Shown piece after piece: positions 9,040 to 17,912 of a stretch of 64,000 nt of DNA. The position numbers and the translations under genes are program-made. Each line of letters begins with the position of its first letter. Position 1 is the first letter of the stretch. The DNA is from [Borrelia] tanukii (GTDB lineage Bacteria > Spirochaetota > Spirochaetia > Borreliales > Borreliaceae), in the NCBI RefSeq assembly GCF_030436345.1, contig NZ_CP124038.1:806001-870000 (forward strand). The letters are read 5' to 3'. Under the pieces are notes generated by a model. That model saw nothing but the letters and a program-made list of their open reading frames with translations, ran no database searches and was not told the origin of the DNA.

Positions 9040-9837
9040 TTATTGCCTTTTTAAATTATTTGCGATTCCCAACATATTGTCAGAAGTCTGAATAGCCTTT
9101 GAGTTTATTTCATAAGCTCTTTGAGCTACTATCATTGTTACCATTTCTTCGGCAATAGATACATTCGACATTTCAAGAATACCTTGTCTAAGTCTTCCCA
9201 TGCCTTCACTTCCTGGTATTCCCGCTATTTCTTGTCCTGATCCAGCTGTTTCTTTGAATAAATTGCTTCCAATGGCGTTTAGTCCTGCGGGATTAACAAA
9301 TCTTGATATTTCAATTTGTCCAAGTTCTATTGGTTCGTTGTTGTTATCAATTTTTACCGACACTATTCCTTGCTCAGATATTGTAATTGAGTTTTGGATA
9401 TATTCTTCTGGGAAAAATATATTAGGCAATACCTTGTATCCTTGGCTTGTTACAAGTTCTCGATTAGCATCGATTTTAAATGATCCATCCCTAGTATATG
9501 CATAAGTTCCATCAGGCAGAAGAATTTTATAAAATCCGTCTCCTTCAATAGCAACATCAGTGAGCAAATTGGTGGATTGCATTTTTCCTTGTTCAAATAT
9601 TCTCTGAGTAGCAGCAATTTTTGTTCCGTGGCCAACTTGATTTCCAAGTGGTCTTAGAGTATTTTCGGTTGCGGGAGTTCCTGCTCTGTTTTGGGTTTGA
9701 TAAACCAAGTCCTCAAATTCTGCTCTTATTTTTTTAAATCCTGTAGTATTCACATTTGAAAGATTATTGGCAATTGTGTCTACATTGTATTGTTGTGCAG
9801 TCATTCCACTTGCTGCTGTCCATAATGCTCTCATCAT
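9040..9837 (-). CDS. flgG: Flagellar distal rod protein FlgG
   Basis: A 265-residue axial protein. It begins MMRALWTAASGMTAQQYNVDTIANNLSNVNTTGFKK, the N-terminal coiled-coil and SGM-NN-N-TGFK motif of rod/hook proteins, and ends with NVSIAEEMVTMIVAQRAYEINSKAIQTSDNMLGIANNL, the matching C-terminal helix. Length is typical of FlgG. AAGGAG lies upstream of two tandem ATG codons, so the start is 9837 or 9834. Second gene of the operon after flgF. Confidence 0.95.
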   Translation of the reverse strand: MMRALWTAASGMTAQQYNVDTIANNLSNVNTTGFKKIRAEFEDLVYQTQNRAGTPATENTLRPLGNQVGHGTKIAATQRIFEQGKMQSTNLLTDVAIEGDGFYKILLPDGTYAYTRDGSFKIDANRELVTSQGYKVLPNIFFPEEYIQNSITISEQGIVSVKIDNNNEPIELGQIEISRFVNPAGLNAIGSNLFKETAGSGQEIAGIPGSEGMGRLRQGILEMSNVSIAEEMVTMIVAQRAYEINSKAIQTSDNMLGIANNLKRQ

Positions 9838-9849
9838 AAAATATACTCC

Positions 9850-10698
9850 TTAATATTTTCCAATTTCATTTATTAATTTTCCTAAGAGACTATCTTCAGT
9901 TTGTATTGTTTTTTGATTAGCTTCGTAAGCTCTGTTGATTTCAATCATTAAAACCATTTCTTTAACGGCATTAACATTGGAAGCTTCGAGCGCTTCTGTT
10001 TCTATTTTAGGCCTTAGCGATATATCAATTTCTTGTGCTTTGCCAGATGCTTTTGTATCAATCCATAAAGAATTTCCTTGTTTTTTGAGAAATCTGGGAT
10101 TTTCAAAATTTACAATTCTGATGGTATCAAGCAGTTCATAATTTTCCCAAGAATTTTCATACTCACTGACAAGTCTTTTAGGGTTTGATTCAAAGCTTGA
10201 ATTGTGGAAAATTTGTCCTTGGGGTGTTATTTTAAAATTATTTTTTTTCAGATATATATATCCTTTTTCTCCAAGAACAGGAAATCCGCTTTTTGTAACA
10301 AGGATTCCTTCTTTCCCAATGGTAAAAGAACCATTTCTTGTATACCTTTCTCCATCTGAAGTTTGTATTACAAAAAATCCTTGATCAGTGAGCGCTAAAT
10401 CTAATGGATTGCCAGTAGTTTTTAATGGGCCTTGTTCAAATATTGTATATATTTCATTTTCTTCAACCCCTGTTCCTAGCTTACCTACAATGGGAGCTGT
10501 TTCAAGATGTCCTTTAGGAAATTTATAAAGACCATCATCATTTAGTCTTCTTATTAACATTTCTGGAAATGCTTTTTGAATGGATAAATCTTTTTTGTAT
10601 CCAATAAGATCTATGTTTGCTAAATTATTTGAAACTACGTCAAGCTTGCGCCTTTCTGCCATCATTCCGCTGGCGGCTGTATAAATTCCTCTTACCAC
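9850..10698 (-). CDS. flgF: Flagellar proximal rod protein FlgF (FlhO)
   Basis: A 282-residue rod protein paralogous to the adjacent FlgG, with MVRGIYTAASGMMAERRKLDVVSNNLANIDLIGYKKD at the N-terminus and EASNVNAVKEMVLMIEINRAYEANQKTIQTEDSLLGKLI at the C-terminus. I use the GTG at 10698 because AAGGA precedes it at good distance and the protein then starts like its relatives; an upstream ATG at 10740 would lie before the predicted transcription start. First gene of the flgF-flgG-flgA-flgI-flgJ operon. Confidence 0.9.
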   Translation of the reverse strand: MVRGIYTAASGMMAERRKLDVVSNNLANIDLIGYKKDLSIQKAFPEMLIRRLNDDGLYKFPKGHLETAPIVGKLGTGVEENEIYTIFEQGPLKTTGNPLDLALTDQGFFVIQTSDGERYTRNGSFTIGKEGILVTKSGFPVLGEKGYIYLKKNNFKITPQGQIFHNSSFESNPKRLVSEYENSWENYELLDTIRIVNFENPRFLKKQGNSLWIDTKASGKAQEIDISLRPKIETEALEASNVNAVKEMVLMIEINRAYEANQKTIQTEDSLLGKLINEIGKY

Positions 10699-10730
10699 GG
10701 TTAAATCCTTCAAGACAATTAACTTTACTA

Positions 10731-10759
10731 ATACTAGCATTATTTGTCTTATATAACAA
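10731..10759 (-). promoter_or_regulatory. Predicted sigma-70 promoter of the flgF operon
   Basis: On the minus strand TTGTTA (10759-10754) is followed after 17 bases by TAGTAT (10736-10731). It predicts a start near 10724, 26 bases before the GTG of flgF. Borrelia is known to use sigma-70 type promoters for its flagellar genes. Confidence 0.45.
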
Positions 10760-10843
10760 TTAATTGACCTATTGTTTTTTATTTAATTTTATATTTCTTT
10801 ATTTAGGTTTTTGTCTTAATAATTTAAATTACAAAATAAGTTG

Positions 10844-10849
10844 TATAAT
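10844..10849 (+). promoter_or_regulatory. Possible -10 element before the DUF2147 gene
   Basis: A perfect TATAAT lies 93 bases before the ATG at 10942. No good -35 hexamer is found at 16-18 bases, so the promoter call is weak. Confidence 0.3.
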
Positions 10850-10941
10850 GATGTTTGTGGCTAATTTTTAAATTATTTATCTTAAATGAGTAATTTAAAA
10901 AAAGAACTACAATTTAGAATTATTAGTTTTAAGGAGAATTA

Positions 10942-11502
10942 ATGAATAGAGTTTTTTCAAAGTTTTTTCTTTTTTTTTGTTTTGCAATATTTTTATCTGC
11001 AAATTCAGAGAATTCAAATGAGAGTGAAATTATTAATAAGACTGAAAACCTTAATGCTGAAGATGAAGTTTTAGGGTATTGGGTTGGTTATAACGATGTG
11101 AGCAATATAAAAAATTCTATTATTTATATTTATAAATATAATGGAGAAGTTTACGGTCGAATTTTAATTGTGATAAAAGATGGTAAAAAGTATGATGCTG
11201 ATAATCCTTCAGGAGACACTGTGGTTGGGTTTGAAAATCTTGCAATAGAGGGTCTTGATTTTATGTGGGGCCTTAAGTATTCTTCTGCTTCTAAAAAGTG
11301 GGATAGGGGTAAAATAATAGATCCTAAAAACGGTAAAATTTATAATTCTGAGATGAGAGTTGATAGTAAAACCGGAAATCTTATTACCAAGGGAAAAGTT
11401 TGGATTTTTGGCAGAAGTAAAATTTGGACAAGAGCTAAAGTTGACGAAATACCAAAAGTAGGCTTACATAATCTTGTTCCAGCGCCTCCTGTAAAAAAAT
11501 AA
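10942..11502 (+). CDS. Exported DUF2147 family protein
   Basis: A 186-residue protein with a signal peptide (residues 1-20, MNRVFSKFFLFFCFAIFLSA). The mature part starts with an acidic linker, then LGYWVGYNDVSNIKNSIIYIYKYNGEVYGRIL and IIDPKNGKIYNSEMRVD..LITKGKVWIFGRSKIWTRA, the conserved pattern of DUF2147, a small beta-barrel-like domain of unknown role in exported bacterial proteins. AAGGAG precedes the ATG. It stands alone between the divergent flagellar operon and apt. Confidence 0.8.
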   Translation: MNRVFSKFFLFFCFAIFLSANSENSNESEIINKTENLNAEDEVLGYWVGYNDVSNIKNSIIYIYKYNGEVYGRILIVIKDGKKYDADNPSGDTVVGFENLAIEGLDFMWGLKYSSASKKWDRGKIIDPKNGKIYNSEMRVDSKTGNLITKGKVWIFGRSKIWTRAKVDEIPKVGLHNLVPAPPVKK

Positions 11503-11565
11503 ATTTGGCGTTTGATCTTACTATTTTGAAAAAATACATAAACATTGTATGGGGGTGAGTAAGTT

Positions 11566-12096
11566 ATGAAAAATAAAATAGAGTATTATGATCAATTTAT
11601 TGCAAAAGTGCCTGATTTTCCTAAAAAGGGTGTTCTTTTTTATGATATTACTAGTGTTTTATTAAAACCCGAAGTTTATACCTCATTAATAAATGAGGTA
11701 TATTCTTTTTATAGTTTAAAGAAAATTGATTGCATTGCGGTTGTTGAGTCTAGGGGATATTTGATAGGCGCTCCTTTGTCTTTGAAAATGCAACTTCCCC
11801 TTGTTTTAATTCGAAAAGAAGGTAAATTGCCCAGAGAGGTTTTTAGCGAAGAATATGAGCTTGAATATGGATTTGGGAGAATAGAGGTACACAAAGACGA
11901 TATTAAGATGTATTCCAATATTCTTTTAATAGATGATATATTAGCTACCGGCGGAACTTTAAAATCGTCTGCAATTTTACTGGAGAGAGCTGGAGGTAGG
12001 GTTAAAGATATTTTTTGTTTTATTGAGCTTTGTAGTATTAATGGTAGGCACATTCTTGAAGGCTATGAGGTCAATTCTCTTGTAAGGTACAATTAA
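11566..12096 (+). CDS. apt: Adenine phosphoribosyltransferase
   Basis: A 176-residue type I phosphoribosyltransferase. The PRPP-binding motif ILLIDDILATGGTL lies near residues 119-132, and VESRGYLIGAPLSLKMQLPLVLIRKEGKLP is the adenine PRTase signature. It makes AMP from adenine and PRPP. The organism lacks de novo purine synthesis, so salvage is essential. A GGGGGTGAG stretch precedes the ATG. Confidence 0.93.
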   Translation: MKNKIEYYDQFIAKVPDFPKKGVLFYDITSVLLKPEVYTSLINEVYSFYSLKKIDCIAVVESRGYLIGAPLSLKMQLPLVLIRKEGKLPREVFSEEYELEYGFGRIEVHKDDIKMYSNILLIDDILATGGTLKSSAILLERAGGRVKDIFCFIELCSINGRHILEGYEVNSLVRYN

Positions 12097-12104
12097 TTTA
12101 ATGC

Positions 12105-12134
12105 TTGACTTTTCTTTTTTATTAAATTTACAAT
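12105..12134 (+). promoter_or_regulatory. Predicted promoter of the rplU operon
   Basis: TTGACT (12105-12110), an 18-base spacer and TACAAT (12129-12134) precede the rplU ATG at 12154, leaving a short leader with the GAGG ribosome site at 12143. Confidence 0.5.
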
Positions 12135-12153
12135 ATTTAGTTGAGGTAATGTA

Positions 12154-12465
12154 ATGTATGCACTGGTAGAAATAAATGGTAAGCAATATAAGGCCATTGA
12201 GGGCGAATTTTTAAAAATAGATAAAATTTCTCCTGTTGAAAAAGAGAAGTTGGAATTTAATAGTGTTTTGCTTATTAATAAAGATGGAGAGATTAAAATA
12301 GGAAAGCCCTATGTTATGAATTCTCTTGTTAGATGTACCTATAAAGAAGATAAAAAAGATAAAAAGGTTATTTCTTACAGATATAGAAGAAGAAAATCAA
12401 GTGAGAGAAAAGTTGGGCACAGGCAAACCTATTCTTATATTTTAGTTGATGAAATAGTTTTTTAA
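12154..12465 (+). CDS. rplU: 50S ribosomal protein L21
   Basis: A 103-residue protein starting [25 protein letters not shown] and ending [30 protein letters not shown]. The basic KVGHRQ segment is the L21 signature that contacts 23S rRNA. It is the first gene of the usual rplU-prp-rpmA-obgE cluster. Confidence 0.96.
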   Translation: MYALVEINGKQYKAIEGEFLKIDKISPVEKEKLEFNSVLLINKDGEIKIGKPYVMNSLVRCTYKEDKKDKKVISYRYRRRKSSERKVGHRQTYSYILVDEIVF

Positions 12466-12470
12466 GTTCA

Positions 12471-12791
12471 TTGATTAATGTTTTAGTAAAAGTAAAAGAC
12501 GATGTAATTATTTATCTTTTAGCCGATGGTCATGCTATGAGCAAAAATAATGTTAACGTTGTCTGCTCTTCTTTTTCTTTTATTTTGAGAACCTTTTTTA
12601 GTGTTCTTGATCTTGAGGGCGAGTCTTTTATTGTAAAAAATTTAAAAAAAGGCCATTTAGAATTTAAGCCTTTTTTTAAGGATTTAAGTAAAAAAAGTCT
12701 TTTTTATTATAGTAGATTTTTAATTAGAGGCATAAGTGATTTATGCTTTGAGTATCCTAATGATGTTAAGTTAGTTTTGGAGGAAAATTAA
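12471..12791 (+). CDS. Prp-like cysteine protease (ribosomal processing protease family)
   Basis: A 106-residue protein between rplU and rpmA, the place of prp (YsxB/DUF464) in Firmicutes. The catalytic pair of that family appears as H21 in ADGHA and C32 in [10 protein letters not shown]. In Firmicutes Prp removes a short N-terminal extension from L27. The L27 encoded just downstream here begins directly with [15 protein letters not shown] and has no such extension. It starts with TTG and shares one base with the rpmA start codon, so translation is coupled. Confidence 0.75.
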   Translation: MINVLVKVKDDVIIYLLADGHAMSKNNVNVVCSSFSFILRTFFSVLDLEGESFIVKNLKKGHLEFKPFFKDLSKKSLFYYSRFLIRGISDLCFEYPNDVKLVLEEN

Positions 12792-13036
12792 TGGCAACAA
12801 GTAAAAGTGGTGGTAGTTCAAAAAATGGACGAGATTCTATATCTAAGCGACTTGGAGTTAAAAGAAGCGGTGGTCAGTTTGTTAAAGCTGGAGAAATAAT
12901 TGTTAGACAAAGAGGTACAAAATTTCATAAGGGTAAAAACGTTGGCCTTGGAAGAGATTATACAATATTTGCGCTTTCATCTGGCAAGGTAGAGTTTAAA
13001 ACTTTGAAAGGACGAAAATATGTAAATATTGTTTAG
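12791..13036 (+). CDS. rpmA: 50S ribosomal protein L27
   Basis: An 81-residue protein with the canonical [29 protein letters not shown] start and [24 protein letters not shown] core. The N-terminal tail reaches the peptidyl transferase centre. It has the mature-type N-terminus, without a cleavable leader. GGAGGA lies 8 bases upstream inside the end of the prp-like gene. Confidence 0.97.
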   Translation: MATSKSGGSSKNGRDSISKRLGVKRSGGQFVKAGEIIVRQRGTKFHKGKNVGLGRDYTIFALSSGKVEFKTLKGRKYVNIV

Positions 13037-13083
13037 CATGCAACTAACTATTTTGTAGTTTTAATTGAAAAGTTGGAGAAAGT

Positions 13084-14070
13084 TTGTATAACTTTAAAGA
13101 CTCTGTTAGCATAACGGTAGTTTCGGGCAATGGCGGTTCTGGATGTGTTTCTTTTTTGCGAGAAAAGTTTAATGCAAAAGGTGGTCCAGATGGTGGAAAT
13201 GGCGGGAGTGGTGGGAGTGTAATTTTTAAGGTGAGGGAAAATCTTTGCACTCTGTCTTTTTATAAAAATGGTCATGTGCTTTGTGCCGAAAACGGTAAAC
13301 CTGGAATGGGTTTCAAGAGAAGTGGCGCTAATGGTAAAGATTTAATTCTTTTTGTTCCCCCAAATACAGATATTTATAATGAAAATGATGGAACCCTTTT
13401 GTGTAGGCTTAAAAATTTAAATGACGAATTTGTTGTTTTAAAGGGTGGCAGAGGTGGTCTTGGTAATTGGAATTTTAAAACTTCAGTTAGAAGAGCGCCA
13501 AAGTTTGCTCAACCTGGAGAATCAGGTAATAGTTTGAATGTGCGGTTGGAGCTTTTTTTGGTGGCGGATATTGGGCTTGTTGGTCTTCCTAATGCTGGCA
13601 AATCTTCTCTTCTTAATAGAATAACTTCAGCAAAATCTAGAGTTGCAAATTATCCTTTTACAACAAAGATTCCTCATCTTGGTGTACTTAGATATTCTTG
13701 TGATGATTTAATCATTGCAGATATTCCGGGAATAATTAAAGGCGCTAGCTTTGGAGTAGGGCTTGGAACCAAATTTTTAAAACATATTGATAAAACTAAA
13801 ATTTTAGCTTTAGTAATTGATATTTCTGAAGCAAATTTTTTGGAGTCATATAACACTCTTTTAAATGAATTGAAATCTTATAGCCATGAGCTTTTTAATA
13901 AAAAAAAAATTATTATTGCCAATAAGCTTGATTTGGATAGTTCTGAGAAAAATTTTGATTGCTTGATGAAAACCTTAGGAAAAGAAAAGATTATGGGTAT
14001 CTCTATTTATGAAAATAGAGGGATTGATGAACTTATTAAAGAATTTTTTATTTTGGCTAAAACTTTTTAA
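13084..14070 (+). CDS. obgE: GTPase ObgE/CgtA
   Basis: A 328-residue GTPase of ribosome assembly. The first 155 residues form the glycine-rich Obg fold (GNGGSGCVSF, GGNGGSGGSVIF, GRGGLGNWNF). The G domain follows with the P-loop GLPNAGKSS, the ANYPFTTKIPHLG switch I, DIPGIIKGAS for G3 and NKLDL for G4. No C-terminal OCT extension is present. The start is TTG, supported by GGAGAAAG directly upstream. Confidence 0.95.
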   Translation: MYNFKDSVSITVVSGNGGSGCVSFLREKFNAKGGPDGGNGGSGGSVIFKVRENLCTLSFYKNGHVLCAENGKPGMGFKRSGANGKDLILFVPPNTDIYNENDGTLLCRLKNLNDEFVVLKGGRGGLGNWNFKTSVRRAPKFAQPGESGNSLNVRLELFLVADIGLVGLPNAGKSSLLNRITSAKSRVANYPFTTKIPHLGVLRYSCDDLIIADIPGIIKGASFGVGLGTKFLKHIDKTKILALVIDISEANFLESYNTLLNELKSYSHELFNKKKIIIANKLDLDSSEKNFDCLMKTLGKEKIMGISIYENRGIDELIKEFFILAKTF

Positions 14071-14151
14071 TAAAATTAATTTTTTATTGCAAGCTTTTTT
14101 TAAAGACTTGGTTTTTGAATGCCAAATATTTGATTTAGGTAAAAATAATTC

Positions 14152-14733
14152 ATGAGAATTGCAATATTAGGTGGCACTTATAATCCAGTTCATATTGGGC
14201 ATATTTTTTTAGCTAAAGAGATAGAGTATTTATTAAATATTGACAAGGTAATATTTATTCCTACTTGTAATCCGGCTCATAAATTGATTGGAGAGGACGT
14301 TAGTATTAAAAATAGAATAGATATGCTCAAGCTTGCATTAGAGAATGAAAGTAAAATGTTCATAGATGATTGCGACATAATAAATGGTGGCATAACTTAT
14401 ACTGTTGATACTATTTCTTGCGTTAAAAAAAAATATAAAAACGCTAAACTTTTTTTAGTTATTGGAGATGATCTTTTTCAAAATTTTGATTCATGGAAAG
14501 ATCCCCAAAGTATTGTAAGCTCTGTTGATCTTGTTATTGCTCACAGAATTTATAAAGAGAGACTGAAAAGTTCTTTTAAGCACATTTATGTAGATAATAA
14601 AATAATACCAATCTCCTCATCAGAGATTAGAAATAGAATTGCAAATGGATTTCCTGTTAGCTATTTATTACCTTTTGGTGTGTTAAAATACATTAAAGAT
14701 AATAATTTATATGTTAAAAAGGTAAATGTTTGA
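14152..14733 (+). CDS. nadD: Nicotinate-nucleotide adenylyltransferase
   Basis: A 193-residue nucleotidyltransferase. The N-terminal [11 protein letters not shown] motif and the C-terminal [10 protein letters not shown] motif bind ATP. It makes deamido-NAD from nicotinate mononucleotide. It overlaps the next gene by 4 bases (TTGA junction). Confidence 0.93.
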   Translation: MRIAILGGTYNPVHIGHIFLAKEIEYLLNIDKVIFIPTCNPAHKLIGEDVSIKNRIDMLKLALENESKMFIDDCDIINGGITYTVDTISCVKKKYKNAKLFLVIGDDLFQNFDSWKDPQSIVSSVDLVIAHRIYKERLKSSFKHIYVDNKIIPISSSEIRNRIANGFPVSYLLPFGVLKYIKDNNLYVKKVNV

Positions 14734-15914
14734 GAAAGGATTTAATTTTTTTAGTTTTAATTGTTCTAATAATAGCTAGTGTAGTAATTTTTTTTATTAA
14801 AAGTTCGAAAAAAGAGTTAGTTTACTTCGAGCTTAATACAAAAAATAATATTAGTTTTTTGTTTATTGTAGAAGATTCCAACAAAAATCTTGTAAGTATG
14901 CAAGAAATTTTTATTAATATAAAAACAGGAAATATTGGGTTTTTAGATATTCCAATTCATACCGGATATGAAGATTTAAAGGGTAACATATCTTGGTTTA
15001 AAGATCTTTATAAAAAAAATTCTTTCAATAAGTTTTTATCTAAAATTTATACACAATTATCCCATGAATCAGATTATTATATTCGTTTTCAAAAAGAAAA
15101 TTTCGTCAAACTCATTGATTACTTGGGAGGGGTTAGACTTCTTGTTAAAAATCCGGTGAAAATTTATAGTTTCGAAGATTCTATTTTAATACCCTCTGGT
15201 ACTTCCAATTTTGATGGTGATAAGGCGTATGATTATTTGAGATATTTTAATGATGTCAATCAGTTTGAAGAGAGAGTTGAGTTTTATAAAGAGTTTTTTA
15301 AGAAATTTCTTTTTCAAATTTCAGATTTTGGTATTGAAAATGACAATTTTTTTAAAATATATTCCATGTTAAATACTAACCTTTCAGAGGTTGTTTTTAA
15401 GTACATTGTTAAAAATTATAAAATAAATAATGATAAAATTATTTCTATTAATATTAAAGGACAAGAAGAGATTTTTAAAGATAATGATAATAATTTGATA
15501 AAAGTGGTTTTTCCTTATTATGGAGGTGCTATTTTAAAAGAATCGGTAGAGAAATTAAATAAAGAGTTGATTAATGAAGGCTTGCAGGAGATAGTAAAGA
15601 TTGTTGTTTTAAATGGAACAAAAGTTGTTGGACTTGCAAAAAAAACAGCAAATATTTTTAATTCTTTAAAATTTAAAGTTTTAAAATTTGGTAATGCAGA
15701 TAAAAATTCTTATAAAAATACCTTGATTATAAATAATTCAGATAATTTAGAAATGGCTGTTAGGGTTGGAGAAGTAATTAAAACTTCAAATATTAAGCCA
15801 ATTTCTGAAGTTCAAACTAAAAAATTGTTAGAGCTTGATAATCTTGATATTAATCCTGATGTAATAGTTGTTTTAGGAGATGATTTTGATGGAAGATATG
15901 TTAAAAGTAAGTGA
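14730..15914 (+). CDS. LytR-CpsA-Psr family protein with LytR C-terminal domain
   Basis: A 394-residue protein with one N-terminal membrane helix (residues about 5-24), then an LCP-type domain ([46 protein letters not shown]), and a C-terminal LytR_C-like domain ([36 protein letters not shown]). LCP enzymes attach glycopolymers to peptidoglycan in Gram-positives. Spirochaetes of this group lack teichoic acids, so the substrate is unclear. The start is TTG inside the end of nadD. Confidence 0.78.
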   Translation: MRKDLIFLVLIVLIIASVVIFFIKSSKKELVYFELNTKNNISFLFIVEDSNKNLVSMQEIFINIKTGNIGFLDIPIHTGYEDLKGNISWFKDLYKKNSFNKFLSKIYTQLSHESDYYIRFQKENFVKLIDYLGGVRLLVKNPVKIYSFEDSILIPSGTSNFDGDKAYDYLRYFNDVNQFEERVEFYKEFFKKFLFQISDFGIENDNFFKIYSMLNTNLSEVVFKYIVKNYKINNDKIISINIKGQEEIFKDNDNNLIKVVFPYYGGAILKESVEKLNKELINEGLQEIVKIVVLNGTKVVGLAKKTANIFNSLKFKVLKFGNADKNSYKNTLIINNSDNLEMAVRVGEVIKTSNIKPISEVQTKKLLELDNLDINPDVIVVLGDDFDGRYVKSK

Positions 15915-16239
15915 TATTAATGCTTTGTGTAAAACAATAAGTGATTTTAATGGAATTGACGTTATAGGCATTAATGTTGGCAATATTTGCAATTGGACTG
16001 ATTTTTTTATAATAGCTACTTTTGTATCATTTAAGCAAATGGAGGCCTTGTATATTGATAAAATAGTTAAATTTTTTAAAGAAAAGAAAATTAATCTTAA
16101 TGTTGAGGGAAAAGGTTTGGTTTATGACTGGACTGTTATTTCAGGTGGAAATTTAGTAATTCATTTAATGAGCGAAAAGTCTAGAGAATACTATGAACTT
16201 GAAAAAATATGGTCCAAGGGAATTATTATTTATCCTTAA
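15889..16239 (+). CDS. rsfS: Ribosomal silencing factor RsfS
   Basis: A protein of about 116 residues of the RsfS/DUF143 (YbeB) family, which binds L14 and blocks subunit joining in starvation. The segment ICNWTDFFIIATFVSFKQMEALYIDKIVKFF and the later LVYDWTVISGGNLVIHLMSEKSREYYELEKIW carry the family pattern. AGGAG (15875-15879) gives the best spacing to the ATG at 15889; ATGs at 15880 and 15898 also exist. It overlaps the end of the LCP gene. Confidence 0.9.
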   Translation: MEDMLKVSDINALCKTISDFNGIDVIGINVGNICNWTDFFIIATFVSFKQMEALYIDKIVKFFKEKKINLNVEGKGLVYDWTVISGGNLVIHLMSEKSREYYELEKIWSKGIIIYP

Positions 16240-16281
16240 TTACTGTTTAATTAAAAAAACTAAAAATATCATAAAAATATG

Positions 16282-16310
16282 TTTACAAAAAATAGAAAAT
16301 ATTTTAGATT
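16282..16310 (+). promoter_or_regulatory. Predicted promoter of spoVG
   Basis: TTTACA (16282-16287), a 17-base spacer and TAGATT (16305-16310) lie about 33 bases before the spoVG GTG start, in a 103-base gap after rsfS. Confidence 0.5.
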
Positions 16311-16342
16311 TAAGGTATGTACTTTTTGCGGGAGGCTTATAA

Positions 16343-16636
16343 GTGGATATTACAGACATAAGGATTAAGAAAGTTGAAAGTAAAAATTCTGGTTCTAAAT
16401 TGTTAGCATATGTTGCGGTTACTTTTGACAATTGCTTAGTTCTTCACAATATTAGAGTTATTAAAGGGCAAAAGGGAGTATTTATTGCTATGCCTAACAG
16501 AAGAACTAGAGTTGGTGAGTATAAAGACATTGTACATCCTATTAGTCAGGATTTTAGAAAAACTTTACAAACTTCTATTTTTAAGGAATATATAAGAGAA
16601 AATCCAGCTGATCTTGAGCTTGAATTAGATTTTTAG
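16343..16636 (+). CDS. spoVG: Nucleic-acid-binding regulator SpoVG
   Basis: A 97-residue protein with the SpoVG core [40 protein letters not shown], and [17 protein letters not shown]. It is a site-specific DNA- and RNA-binding protein studied in B. burgdorferi, where no spores exist. The GTG start follows GGGAGG at proper spacing. It has its own predicted promoter and is followed by the tRNA-Gln gene. Confidence 0.95.
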   Translation: MDITDIRIKKVESKNSGSKLLAYVAVTFDNCLVLHNIRVIKGQKGVFIAMPNRRTRVGEYKDIVHPISQDFRKTLQTSIFKEYIRENPADLELELDF

Positions 16637-16643
16637 GTAGTTA

Positions 16644-16672
16644 TTGACAAAGCGTGTTGTATCTTGTATGCT
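16644..16672 (+). promoter_or_regulatory. Strong sigma-70 promoter of tRNA-Gln, with inverted repeat
   Basis: A perfect TTGACA (16644-16649), a 17-base spacer and TATGCT (16667-16672) lie 25 bases before the tRNA. The arms ATTGACAA (16643-16650) and TTGTCAAT (16672-16679) form an inverted repeat that brackets the promoter. Confidence 0.7.
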
Positions 16673-16697
16673 TGTCAATTGTAAGTATTAAGGTATT

Positions 16698-16769
16698 TGG
16701 GACGTCGACAAGCGGTAAGTCAACTGGTTTTGGTCCAGTCATTCGAGGGTTCGAATCCTTCCGTCCCAG
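16698..16769 (+). tRNA. trnQ: tRNA-Gln (anticodon TTG)
   Basis: The acceptor arms TGGGACG (16698-16704) and CGTCCCA (16762-16768) pair fully. The anticodon stem ACTGG/CCAGT encloses the loop TTTTGGT with anticodon TTG. The T arm contains GGTTCGAATCC. The discriminator is G at 16769, and CCA is not encoded. The mature end is 23 bases before the rplY start, so the two probably share a transcript. Confidence 0.96.
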
Positions 16770-16792
16770 TATTTTACATTAGGAGTTTTTTG

Positions 16793-17341
16793 GTGGAAAA
16801 TAGCAGGGTTTTAAGTTGCGAATATAGATCAAGCTTTGGGTCTTCTAATGCTCGCAGAATAAGAGCTAAATGTGAAATACCGGCTGTTGTTTATGGACAG
16901 GGCAATGATGTTTCACATTTGAAAATTAAGAGTAGTGAGTTTAATAAGAAGTTTGCAAAGTTTACAGACAATACTGTCTTAATATTAAATGACGGCAAGC
17001 TTGAGAAATGTGTTTTTGTTAAAGATGTTGCAGAAAATATTGCCAGCAAGCTCATTTATCATATTGATTTTTATGAAGTAGATAGACGTGTTGAGCTTGA
17101 AAGATATGTTCCGATTAAGCTTACTGGGGCTTCTGTTGGGGTTAAAGAGGGTGGAATTTTGACTGTTTTAAAAGAGCAAGTTAAGGTTAGGTCTTTACCT
17201 TTAGATTTGCCAGAATTCATAGAGCTTGATTTAACTCCTGTTAATAAAGGGGATAGCGTTCTTCTTAAAGATCTTGTATTGCCTTCTAATGTTAGACTTG
17301 CAGAAAATGACGAGAATTTGGAAGTTGTTATTATAAAGTGA
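16793..17341 (+). CDS. rplY: 50S ribosomal protein L25 (general stress protein Ctc)
   Basis: A 182-residue L25/TL5/Ctc protein that binds 5S rRNA. The N-terminal part ([28 protein letters not shown]) is the L25 domain, and the C-terminal part ([44 protein letters not shown]) is the TL5 beta domain, so it is the long form. The frame stays open back through the tRNA gene, but the real start is the GTG at 16793, 7 bases after AGGAG. Confidence 0.94.
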   Translation: MENSRVLSCEYRSSFGSSNARRIRAKCEIPAVVYGQGNDVSHLKIKSSEFNKKFAKFTDNTVLILNDGKLEKCVFVKDVAENIASKLIYHIDFYEVDRRVELERYVPIKLTGASVGVKEGGILTVLKEQVKVRSLPLDLPEFIELDLTPVNKGDSVLLKDLVLPSNVRLAENDENLEVVIIK

Positions 17342-17345
17342 TTTT

Positions 17346-17912
17346 ATGGGGTTGTTGATACTTGGATTAGGAAACCCTGGAATAGAATTTTCTTTAACTA
17401 GGCATAATGTTGGCTTTTCTCTTTTAGATAAAATTGTTTCTAAGAACGGCCTTTTTTTAAAGAGAAAAAAAAAGTATGAATATTCAGAATTGAGAATGGT
17501 TTCTGGAAGAGTAATTTTGGTTAAGCCGTTGACTTATATGAACCTAAGCGGATCCTTATTCCCTTCAATATTTTCAGATTTTTATATGTGCATAAAAAAT
17601 TTATTGGTGGTTCTTGATAATGTTGATCTTCCTTTGGGAAAATGTAGGCTTAAAGAGCGAGGTGGTATGTCTACTCATAACGGCCTTAAGTCAATTTCAA
17701 ATGTTCTTGGAAGTTCTAATTACAGTAGACTTTATATTGGTGTCGGAAGCAATGTTATGTGTGATATAAAGAATTTTGTTCTTTCTAAATTTTGCAAGGA
17801 TGAAATAGATAGACTTGAAAAATTGTATGACTTTTTAAGTGATGAGTTACTTGATATTAGCGAGGCAAATTTTAAAAATAAGGTTCAAAAAATCAATTCT
17901 AGTAATTTTTAA
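17346..17912 (+). CDS. pth: Peptidyl-tRNA hydrolase
   Basis: A 188-residue enzyme releasing peptides from stalled peptidyl-tRNA. It has [18 protein letters not shown] at the N-terminus with the catalytic histidine in [15 protein letters not shown] in the middle and [12 protein letters not shown] further on (GGxxxHNGLKS motif). It begins a few bases after rplY and overlaps tilS by one base. Confidence 0.95.
   Translation: MGLLILGLGNPGIEFSLTRHNVGFSLLDKIVSKNGLFLKRKKKYEYSELRMVSGRVILVKPLTYMNLSGSLFPSIFSDFYMCIKNLLVVLDNVDLPLGKCRLKERGGMSTHNGLKSISNVLGSSNYSRLYIGVGSNVMCDIKNFVLSKFCKDEIDRLEKLYDFLSDELLDISEANFKNKVQKINSSNF

Noticed and set aside
16697..16792. N-terminal extension of rplY through the tRNA gene.
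   Set aside because: The extension is tRNA sequence; the GTG at 16793 has a ribosome site.
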